DNA of 64,000 nt from Echinarachnius parma (Eukaryota > Echinodermata > Echinoidea > Clypeasteroida > Echinarachniidae): assembly GCA_037951105.1 (NCBI GenBank), contig JBAMJV010008471.1, positions 1 through 64,000 on the forward strand, read 5' to 3'. The translations under genes and the position numbers were made by a program. The notes beneath the pieces are model-generated. The model did not search any database, had not been told where the DNA came from, and was given only the letters and a program-made list of their open reading frames with translations. Below are positions 55,474 to 64,000 of this stretch, piece after piece (position 1 is the first letter of the stretch; each line of letters opens with the position of its first letter).

Positions 55474-55730
55474 CAGCGAAAAAAATACACGGGGGCGGCG
55501 GGCGAATCTGCCCCCGAAATGCCCAAATTCGCCCCCGAAAAAAAATTTTTTTGTTAGATTTTCTGTTTGGATTGTGATCAAATGCTTATAAAATGATCAC
55601 TTACATCATTATAGCTTATTAGTAGCCCCTGAAATTCGAAAAAGAGCCCGGATATTTGTAGCCCTCGAAAATTGAAAAAGTAGCCCCCGAAAATGGAGCC
55701 CCCGAAATAAAAATATTAATTTTTTCGCTG
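55474..55730. mobile_element. GGGGGC-type hAT-like MITE with 8-bp duplication
   Basis: Starts CAGCGAAAAAAATACACGGG and ends TTAATTTTTTCGCTG. GAATACAT flanks it on both sides (55466-55473 and 55731-55738). The CAGCG ends and 8-bp duplication fit the hAT superfamily. The interior is GCCCCCGAAA words in both orientations. It is non-coding. Confidence 0.88.
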
Positions 55731-55826
55731 GAATACATGTTGTAGCAAAATCAATTGATAAGTCTTGAACTGGTTAATACTCATGTAGGGTAACATAATA
55801 GATCTAGACAATATTACTTGACTCGT

Positions 55827-56105
55827 ATTATTAAATTCAAACATAGAGGAAAAACTGACTAGTAATATTCATTTTCAATCGACGTTTCTTATTAAATTCA
55901 AACATAGAGGAAACTGACTAGTAATATTCATTTTCAATCGACTTTTCTTATTAAATTCAAACATAGAGGAAACTGACTAGTAATATTTATTTTCAATCAA
56001 CGTTTCTTATTAAATTCAAACATAGAGGAAACTGACTAGTAATATTCATTTTCAATCGACTCTTATTATTAATTCAAACATATTATAGAGAAACCGACCA
56101 GAAAT
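55827..56105. repeat. Tandem repeat, about 60-bp unit, five copies
   Basis: TTATTAAATTCAAACATAGA, GGAAACTGACTAGTAATAT and TTCATTTTCAATCGAC recur at about 55828, 55889, 55949, 56008 and 56065. The last copy is diverged. Confidence 0.9.
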
Positions 56106-58125
56106 ATAATACGACTGAAAAAGAGCAAAGAAAATGGCTCAGATTATTATTGAAAATGACTCTTATGATTGATAAACTTCCAGTTTCACTTGTTATCAAT
56201 TCTTGTTATCATCTTTGATGATTATTCTATTTATTTTTAGCTTGGACATATTTATCTTGTATTTTGATGTTACATTTCTATTGGTGGATTGGGTTAATAC
56301 ATGTATGTGTTGAACATGACCAACAGTTGAATCTAGATATAATGTATAAGATATTAATAATATTAAATAATGATTAGGCCTGATTGTGATAAGACTATTT
56401 GTTCTTGGTATCATTCATGCAGTGTGATATACAGCATACAGTACAGCCCCTGCATCTACTGTATGTAAATGTATGTATGAACCCATTACCTCCAATAAAG
56501 TAAACACTAGTCTATGTGTGGGATGAACTCACCAGCACGCACTCGAAACTATTAATTACGGTGACTTCAAGACTTGGCGGAAAATTGATATGGTACATGT
56601 AGTTATCTTTCATTGTGGGCTGCTTACGTGTGCCCTATCACATGTTTGTCTGGATTTGTCATTGTGGGGACTTTATAGACCAGTACTACATTACCAGTAC
56701 CTAGGAGCCTCGTGGATTTTTAGTTTTAGTTTCAAGATGAAGTGAGACTTATTACCTCGGACCCCCTCTTGGAGTTTGGAATTTGTTTGATCTATGGACG
56801 CTCTGTTTTTAATTTGTCAACGTTAATTATGAAATACTTCATGTATTAGTTTCACATACTTTATTCGTGGAATTTTTTTTGAGGGGAAAATTATTTTTGG
56901 ATGCAGCTACTATTTGATTGGAATGATTTCTTGACATTCTTTCTGTGACTTGGAGTCCTTGTGGACATTCTTTAGTGGAATGCTACGTGGAAAGTCTTTC
57001 TGGGCAATAGCTGGGCTGGTATACATGAAGGTAGCGGTCTACTGGTAGACTCTCTTCAATTGATGTTCAAGCTCTTCCATGAACATGTATGTTACCCGTT
57101 GTGCGTATTTTTGGACGAGGAATTCTTGGATGAAGACTAAAGATTTGGTCATTTTGCCTCTGATGAAGTAACTGCCAGGATTAAAAACACATATTTCCTA
57201 GACTCCAGGCTACCCTTCTTGGCAGTGGAGTAGTTAAGCGATCATCTAAATGGCTTATTTGTGTTAATGACTGGCCACAATATACTGTCAATATATACTT
57301 TGCTTCTTCATGAGACTGTAGTTTTGTAATTTGTAAAAAACTTGTCTGCAACTTTACGTCAACGACAAAGACTTTTGGAGGATCATTTTTCAGTGCTCAG
57401 TTGCTCTTTTCCCCGTCAAGATTTGGAGTAGTTGAGTGGTCATCTGTGGCTATTCTGTGTTTCTGAGTGGTCACCTGTGGCTATTCTGTGTTACTGAGTA
57501 GCCATGTCATGTTCTTCTCCGCACAATGAGACTTTACAGTTTTGGCAGCCAGTCGAAGGTAACACAGTGGTCTTAGATGCTCATCTTTAAAGGGGGATGC
57601 AGTTTTATGTATAAACAAAAGATTAACAGACACATTTCTTTGTTTTCAAAGAAGCTGGTTAATTTGTTGTGTGATTTCCCTCAAATGTTTTTATTTCCAG
57701 GCCATTAGATCTAAATGTACACATGTGTACATGTGTTTTAGTATTTAATTTCCATATTAAACAGTGTTGCAATATGCTCTCGGACAATGTTACCCAATAC
57801 CTCAACAAGGACAAATATTTAAGTCATGTTTGAATGTATTATAAGAATGTATCATTACATTTATTTCCATTTTTGCAGTGTTTACTACCAAGATCATGTT
57901 TTCTCTCTGTTTTTACCAACATTTTCATTCTTGTTGACAACATTGTTCAGATCACTTTGCTGCATGACTTGTTCAATCGCATATAATGTCATGTGTGTAC
58001 TGATTTTTTCTTTACATGTGTTATTGTTTAAAAAAAAAATTAAATATGTACATCTGGTATTTATAATGTTTTATGTATACAGTGTGTGGGGGGGGGGGGG
58101 GGAGTTCTTTATACTAAATGTTGAA
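56106..58125. other. No gene seen; small repeat at 57430-57505
   Basis: GTGGTCACCTGTGGCTATTC with TGTGTTTCTGA repeats about 2.5 times at 57430-57505. The 126-codon ORF at 57826-58206 spans a poly-G run and part of a MITE and is not credible. Confidence 0.4.
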
Positions 58126-58128
58126 ATG

Positions 58129-58265
58129 GGCATTCTCTTCAAAGACGTGCCAACGACTTGGCATGCATGCCTAAAAGAACCGATGCGCTTTACAAATTGC
58201 ATCTAGAACACAGGTTATTTTAGTCATGCATACCAAGTCGTGGGCACATCTTAGAAGAGAATGCC
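58129..58265. mobile_element. 137-bp foldback MITE with 8-bp duplication
   Basis: The left arm GGCATTCTCTTC plus GACGTGCCAACGACTTGG is mirrored at the right (CCAAGTCGTGGGCAC, GAAGAGAATGCC). TTGAAATG flanks both sides (58121-58128 and 58266-58273). The 8-bp duplication suggests hAT or a similar superfamily. Confidence 0.85.
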
Positions 58266-58536
58266 TTGAAATGAAATGCTTGAAATGTATACAAATCATT
58301 TTAGTGTATTTAAATAATTGATACATGTGTACTTTAACTTTAATGCAATCACTTGATGTCGGTAAACTTTGCAGCAAGAGTGGGGAATGTGAAATTTCTT
58401 TCATCTTTGCTGCTTCATACACATTCAGGACTAAAAATTTTAAAAATCATCATTGAGCAATATAGACAATTTCACTTGTCTAACAAACTTAAATTGATGC
58501 ATGTTTATTTGCCTGGTGATCTGGGGACATGCTATG

Positions 58537-58793
58537 CAGTCAAACTTGTCTTTATAGTGGCCACCTGTCTATAGCAGCCAACCTGCCTGTAGTGGCCACA
58601 ACAATTGTTCCACTGCAGAGAATATCAATGTTATGAAATTTGTTGATTAGCGGCCATTCTGCTAATAGTGGCCACCAAAAGTGTTCCATTGCAGAGAAGA
58701 AAAAAATGTTATGAAATCTGTCTACAGGTCACCTGTCTGCAGTGGTCACTTTTCTAGTTTCCTTTGGGTGGTCATTATACACAGGTTTGCAAT
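58537..58793. mobile_element. TCAAACCTGTC-type MITE
   Basis: Starts CAGTCAAACTTGTC and ends GGTGGTCATTATACACAGGTT, with GTGGCCACCTGTCTATAGCA inside. Ends are inverted repeats of each other. It is the same family as 25.5, 28.0 and 61.8 kb. Confidence 0.7.
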
Positions 58794-58825
58794 CAGATGG
58801 TTAGCCTGTTCCTAATTAATGAAAT

Positions 58826-59226
58826 TCAGTAAATAGAAAGGTTGCCACCACCCCAAAAAATACACGGGGGCGACGGGCGATTCGCCCCCGTTCAAAAAAG
58901 TTTTTAATTTTTTTTATTAAAAAAAAAAAAATTTTTTTGAACATCTTTTTGCATGATCGGAAAGCGCCAGAAACGTACCAAACATGGCATAATCGGATAG
59001 ATCACATCATGATAATCATTTATTAGGCCCTTGAGCAATGAAAACGATATTTAAAAAAAAGAGCCCCCGTGAGCCCCAAAATAGCCCTCGTGAATAATTT
59101 CACGAGGGCGTTTTTCTCTCTCAAAATTTTCAAAATCGCCCTCGTGAAAAAAAAAGTATTTTTTTCGTTGGTTGCCACTTGCCAGGTTTGTACCTGGCAA
59201 GTGGCAACCTTTCTATTTACTGAATT
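58826..59226. repeat. Perfect hairpin palindrome split by a hAT-like MITE
   Basis: Without the 58849-59170 insert and one copy of its duplication, the sequence is a hairpin with 36-bp perfect arms (arm ends AAATTCAGTAAATAGAAAGG and ACTTGCCAGGT) and a TTGT loop. The right arm is at 59191-59226. It is older than the insertion but has no arm mismatches. Confidence 0.75.
58849..59170. mobile_element. GGGGGC-type hAT-like MITE with 8-bp duplication
   Basis: Starts CACCCCAAAAAATACACGGG and ends GTATTTTTTTCGTTG. GTTGCCAC flanks it (58841-58848 and 59171-59178). The interior has CGGGCGATTCGCCCCCG and an inverted CCCTCGTGAA/TTCACGAGGG pair. Confidence 0.88.
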
Positions 59227-59499
59227 TTTTTGGATGCATTAATTTACTTTGCCATTTGCTTAGTGCTATTTGCAAGTAAATTTTAATTTTGATATAACAG
59301 TGAAAAACAAGGCGGTCAATTTCTGTTCAGAATCCACCAACTCTTAAGAGCCTTAATAAAGATTATTTGTTTTTGCATTTTCATCATAGCCCAAAGCCTT
59401 ATAAGCATTTTTGGGACCATACCTATGACCCAGAACATAAAGATTTACGATTAATCTTACAATCAATTGATTGATCGTACAATTAACTATAAAGGATTG

Positions 59500-59736
59500 T
59501 ACCGTAAGCCGGGGTGACTTTGGCCGCCAGGGTGACTTTTGCCACTTTTTTTAGATAAATGTATTTCATCAATCCTCATATTTTAGAACAAATTTCTTAT
59601 TGTTTCAAATACATTCCTATAGGGTAATGTATAGAAACAGAAATTAGTTCTAAAGAGTGAGACTTGATGAAAATACATCCTTCTCAAAAAGTGGCAAAAG
59701 TCACCCTGGCGGCCAAAGTCACCCCTGTTTACGGTA
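59500..59736. mobile_element. TA-flanked foldback MITE
   Basis: TACCGTAAGCCGGGGTGACT at the left is mirrored at the right (AGTCACCCCTGTTTACGGTA). Arms of about 45 bp include TTTGGCCGCCAGGGTGACTT. TA at both edges fits a Tc1/mariner-type target. 237 bp, non-coding. Confidence 0.8.
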
Positions 59737-60508
59737 CGTTCAAATAATTTAATTGTACAAAAGTGAATATTTATGTTAGAGGGCCCTGACTAGGTTAAAA
59801 ACAAAGACAACTAGACATACTGTCCATGTTTATCGCTGAATCTTTGTAATGCTCAACAAGGTTTCAACAAGGAATTGCATCAATGCGAGATGATTTGAAG
59901 TCAACATTACAAATGCTTAATGAGATGGTTCAGAGTTTCTGACTTCTTGCAGCAATGCATGTATCATGTATTTTTTGTTTCCGATCATTTCATCACATTT
60001 CATGTTATATTATTTTTCTGTATTTTTTATAACAAAAGCGACACACAAACGACCAAGGCCCAAAGGTAACATACATGTACCTCATTTTTCAGAAACTTTC
60101 GTAACCGTGCATCTTTTGAGCGCTACAGTTTTGTCTGTTGAATTAATCAAACGTTTTTTGTCGCTCCATGTGATAATTTGTTTACGTATATATACGGTAC
60201 AGCCTAAATTTAAGGCATGAAAACACATTGCATACATTTAAAGACCTGTCTGTTTTCCAAAAATATACATTCAAGTGTATGCTTTGATTTGTCAATTATA
60301 TTTACCGTATACTTGTATGCTTAATTTTTGATTTGATCGATGTCTCTAACATTTTGATTTCAGCTTTGTGCTTTTATTATTTTGTCATGTTTTATTGACT
60401 CACTTTTGTTGGTGCTTTCTCTATATGATGCAGTATTCAGATATGAATTGAAGCTAGTTCAAGTGTTTTTGTACGACAGAGTATTACGTTTCTATGAAGT
60501 GAATCTGA
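59737..60508. other. No gene seen
   Basis: AT-rich. The 84-codon ORF at 59966-60220 has no recognisable feature. Confidence 0.4.
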
Positions 60509-60741
60509 GGCCCATTTCATGAAAGGCTCTTAAATATGTTCGTACACAACCTTGGTATAACTTTGACAATTACGGCAACACGTGTTGCATGAAAGCGTCT
60601 TTGCTATTATACTTCCAACCTTGTCCTTTGTGATCGGTACAAATGCCATCTGTATGTGCGTAGATCAGTCACAGTCATGTGACAGTTACATGTAAGACGG
60701 TCTTAGCTATTAAATAAAGAGCCTTTCATGAAACGGGCCCC
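60509..60741. mobile_element. Foldback MITE with GGCCCATTTCATGAAAGG ends
   Basis: The left end GGCCCATTTCATGAAAGGCT is mirrored at the right (AGCCTTTCATGAAACGGGCC). 233 bp, no ORF. No clear target duplication. Confidence 0.75.
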
Positions 60742-61760
60742 GGAATTAGAAACAAAAATACTTTAAATGGAAGGAAACTACCGTTGGGATATTAAAGAGA
60801 ATGACACTTGCCTAGGAAAGATAATGAATGCATCATTTTGTAGGATTGCTATGGGCTGTGAAGACATTATTTTCTTGTCATTTTCTTTCACATTTGTATC
60901 AAATTGAATTAATTTTTTTGTTGGATACATTATAATTTACTTCATTTTCCATTTGATTTGAATGTTCAAATTTAAGTTTACCTTTTCATTTGCTTTGTTT
61001 GTTTTTTAATGTTTAATTGCATGTGATAAAGACGCATTTTATTATGATTTCTTTGCCGTTAAGATATTCATTTCACGTTTCTGGAACTATTTGTATTGCC
61101 ATGTGATTTACAGACTACAGTACTTTTCAGTACACTCCAGTTAGAAGAAACATCACACAATTGGAAGGCTTGAAATAAACACTGGCGGGGGGGTCTTTGG
61201 GCTACCAAAATGTAATTCATGCCAAATTTTTAGGATTACCAGACTGGGTTCCACTAAATGCTACAGAATTTGTTATGTTTTTCCTTGTTTTCAGCAACCC
61301 AAATCCTGTTTTGGGTCACCAAAATTATATTCATGCCAAGTTTTACCTGCCCGGCTAGGCATCCAAACTGCATTTTCATGTACCTTCATTCTTTGTTTTG
61401 GACCACCCAAATCCTCTACCAGGCCAATACCCACTATATGGAATAAAACAATGTTAAATCCTGTATTGTTGAATTATCAGTATGAATGATGCCAGTGGTT
61501 TGAGTAACCAAAAGTGGGAGGCAGTGGGTGGGGGGGGGGGGGGGGCAGTGCCCCACCACTTTGGTCCTTATCCCCCCTCTCCTGATGGAAACATCAATAA
61601 AGAGTTATTTTGATAAAAGTTTTGATTCTAATTCTGTACCTGGGTGTCCCACCCCCTATTTTTAACACTCCACCCTTGTAGTGAAACTTTGCTACGACAA
61701 CCTCTGAGAAATAGAAGGTTTTCGATCGCAAATCTAGAACGTGGATTATCACATCACTGT
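60742..61760. other. No gene seen; degenerate repeat and poly-G
   Basis: 61165-61440 contains CCAAAATTATATTCATGCCA-type words, faintly like the 32.8-kb element. A G run is at about 61530-61548. Confidence 0.35.
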
Positions 61761-61768
61761 GATGTGAG

Positions 61769-62185
61769 TACAGTCAAACCTGTCTTAGTGGCCACCTGTC
61801 CGTAGCAGCCACCCTGTCTTTAATAGTGGCCACCAAAACTGATCCCCTGCAGAGAAAAACAGTCTGTCTATAGAGGTCACCTGTCTACAGGGCCTACTTG
61901 TATTGTTTCCCCTTGGTAGTCACCATGGGCATCGACAGGGGGGGGGGGGGGGGGACATATCCCCCCCCCCCCCCACATTTGAAAGTGGAGGGGATTGTCC
62001 CCCCAACTTTTTCATAATATGTATACAATATGTATGCTTGATTCAATAGCTTTCACTACTTATTATGTGAAATTTCTGCCTCAGGTATGCACCAAATCGC
62101 ACAATTTCAAGCCCCAAAACGCAAAAGCTCCCTACAGTGGGAGGGGGACATCCCCTTGGTAGTCACTAAACACAGGTTTGACTTT
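61769..62185. mobile_element. TCAAACCTGTC-type MITE split by an insertion
   Basis: Left end TACAGTCAAACCTGTCTTAG and right end ACACAGGTTTGACTTTA are inverted repeats with TA at both edges. It is interrupted by 61924-62150. Same family as 25.5 and 58.5 kb. Confidence 0.75.
61924..62150. mobile_element. 227-bp insertion with 16-bp direct repeats
   Basis: TCCCCTTGGTAGTCAC flanks both sides (61908-61923 and 62151-62166). The insert contains a G tract followed by a C tract and AGTGGAGGGGATTGTCCCCC. The long duplication is more typical of target-primed retroposition than of cut-and-paste transposons; the family is not recognised. Confidence 0.6.
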
Positions 62186-62756
62186 AGTAGGTCCTACTGT
62201 GAGTTTACTCGGCGTTCACTTTCAGTCTTCTTGCAGAGTACGGCGCCAAATTTGACAAATTTGACATCCTCCTCTAGAAGAGTGGACATCGAGTGAACGT
62301 TCACGGGGCCATCAATGTGAGTTCACAATGAGGTCCTGGTCCAATTTAGGTCCTGCCCTTACGTTTCGTTCACTTTCAGTCTTTCTAGCTGATTACGACG
62401 TCCTCAAAAGGATGGGAGGTAAACGTGGGGAGAATTTTGGGGCCGAGCCTAATTGTGACAAATTCGCTTTTTAGGATTGTAATAAAATATATGATGTTTG
62501 TTGAGTACATTGTATGTGCTGGTCGCAGGTGCTGATTACCAAACACTTGTAGGATGTTATCTTTTACATCAATAATGTATTTTCTTATTAGCTTTCACTT
62601 ATTATTTATAGTTCTTTACTGGTTGCTAATTTAGTCAGGTTCACTATGTAAAGTTGTAAACTTTTTTTGGGGATTTGTAAACCTATACATTTTTGGAATC
62701 TGTATAGTATAAGAAGTCAGAAAACCAATGTTTACAATTTGCCGGAAGCATTTATG
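62186..62756. other. No gene seen
   Basis: Words like GTTCACTTTCAGTCTT recur at about 62213 and 62386. Nothing else was noted. Confidence 0.4.
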
Positions 62757-63895
62757 GCGGCCATCTTGGATTTTCAAAATGGCCGCCATAACAATAGGTG
62801 TTTCTCATTATCTCAGCTTCCAGGTGGCCTAGAGTAATGATTTGAACGACTAAACATATGTTTTCATGGATGGGGAAGACAGTGGTACAATGTAAAATAA
62901 GATAAACATAACCACAAAGCGGCCATCTTGGATTTTCAAAATGGCCGCCTTGAAAATCAGTGTTTTTCAATATTTCAGCATTCAAGTGGCCTAGAGTAAT
63001 GATTTTAATGGCTACACATATGTTTTCAGGGATGGGGAAGACAGTGGTACAATGTAAAATAAGATAAACATAACCACAAAGCGGCCATCTTGGATTTTCA
63101 AAATGGCCGCCTTGAAAATCAGTGTTTTTCAATATTTCAGCATTCAAGTGGCCTAGAGTAATGATTTTAATGGCTACACATATGTTTTCAGGGATGGGGA
63201 AGACTGTGGTACAATGTAAAATAAGATAAACATAACCACAAAGCGGCCATCTTGGATTTTCAAAATGGCCGCCTTGAAAATCCGTGTTTTTCAATATTTC
63301 AGCATTCATGTGGCCTAGAGTCATGATTATAACGGCTAAACATCCATTTTCAGGGACTAGGAGGCCAGTGGAACAATGTAAAATTAGTCAAACATAAGGT
63401 TCCATAAAGCGGCCATCTTGGATTTTCAAAATGGCCATCTTGAAAATCAGTGTTTTTCAATATCTCAGCATCTAAGTGGCCTAGAGTCATGATTTTAATG
63501 GCTAAACATACATTTTCAGGGATTTGGAAGCCAGTGGTATGAATTAAAATACCGTAAGCTACACACAACCACAAAGCGGCCATCTTGGATTTTCAAAATG
63601 GCCACGAAAATGTGTTTTGTTTCACTATTTCGGCATGCAAGTGGCGTAAAGTCATGATTTTAACGGCTAAACACACATTTTCAGGGATGAGGAAACCAGG
63701 CATGGTACAAAGTAAATGAATCTAAACATTACCCAAAAGTGGCCATCTTGGATTTTCAAAATGTCCACCTTGAAAATACGTTTTTTTCTCACTATTTCAG
63801 CATCCAAGTGGCTTAGAGTCATGATTTTAATTGGTAAACATACATTTTCAAGATGAGGAAGCCAGTGGTTTAAAGTAAAGTAAGGTTAACATGGA
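62757..63895. repeat. 162-bp satellite-like array, seven units
   Basis: GCGGCCATCTTGGATTTTCA recurs at 62757, 62919, 63081, 63243, 63409, 63575 and 63739. The first four steps are exactly 162 bp; later ones are 164-166 bp and more diverged. Units share AAATGGCCGCCTTGAAAATC and AAGTGGCCTAGAGTAATGAT. A minus-strand ORF (62752-63324) encodes 54-residue repeats only because 162 is divisible by three. It closes where spacing changes, so I treat it as a by-product. Confidence 0.92.
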
Positions 63896-64000
63896 ACTGG
63901 TGCAGAGCCTGGCCCCATAATGTGGCATGGATCTGGACTCGTTGGATGTGCTGCTTGAGATGCAATGCTGACATATCCGCCTGCTTTGAGGTAGACTTGC

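Noticed and set aside
57826-58206. 126-codon ORF
   Set aside because: Hydrophobic, crosses a poly-G run and enters a MITE; no supporting signals.
62752-63324. 190-codon minus-strand ORF with three 54-residue repeats
   Set aside because: It follows a 162-bp satellite unit and fails where unit length changes. No splice or domain support.

Overview
The window is eukaryotic nuclear DNA from an animal: AT-rich, mostly non-coding, dense in small non-autonomous transposons, foldback elements and tandem repeats, with a few short ORF blocks bounded by consistent splice signals. The repeat style (very frequent ACATGT words, many miniature inverted-repeat elements, tRNA-derived SINEs) suggests a marine invertebrate, perhaps an echinoderm or other deuterostome. 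That placement is an inference and the species is not identified. I see no prokaryotic genes, CRISPR arrays, rRNA genes or recognisable reverse-transcriptase or transposase ORFs.

One gene is supported, on the + strand, and it extends beyond the window on the right and probably also on the left. Five exons join with matching phases: E1 11250-11555, E2 12252-12761, E3 40345-40443, E4 42630-42784 and E5 45123-45558. E1 to E3 encode an acidic, low-complexity N-terminal region. E4 and E5 encode a highly charged helix followed by an R-R-S-W-S motif and a basic Ser/Pro-rich tail. This resembles the microtubule-binding N-terminal region of MAP7/ensconsin proteins. The kinesin-binding C-terminal region expected of the family would lie beyond the right edge. 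Intron 2 is about 27.6 kb and the intron after E5 runs off the window.

The main finding is that this gene's exons have been locally tandem-duplicated again and again. E4 is the last of eight units of exactly 191 bp. Each unit carries a 3' splice site and the first 38 or so codons of the exon, and the first seven end in the same in-frame stop. Three older, decayed E4-like copies follow in intron 4. Two decayed E1 copies precede E1 at nearly the same spacing (about 190-196 bp). The 5' splice site of E3 is repeated about four times in intron 3.

Region by region: 1-11 kb has repeats and MITEs, including a 32-bp palindrome in a 7-bp direct repeat; 10.9-12.8 kb has E1 and E2; 12.8-40.3 kb is intron 2, with a 1.9-kb minisatellite-bearing element at 16-18 kb, tandem repeats at 20-21, 26, 28 and 29 kb, and a segmental duplication at 34.6-35.9 kb; 40.3-45.6 kb has E3 to E5 and the exon array; 45.6-64 kb is intron or downstream sequence with nested MITEs, a perfect 24-bp minisatellite at 51.5 kb and a 162-bp satellite-like array at the right end.
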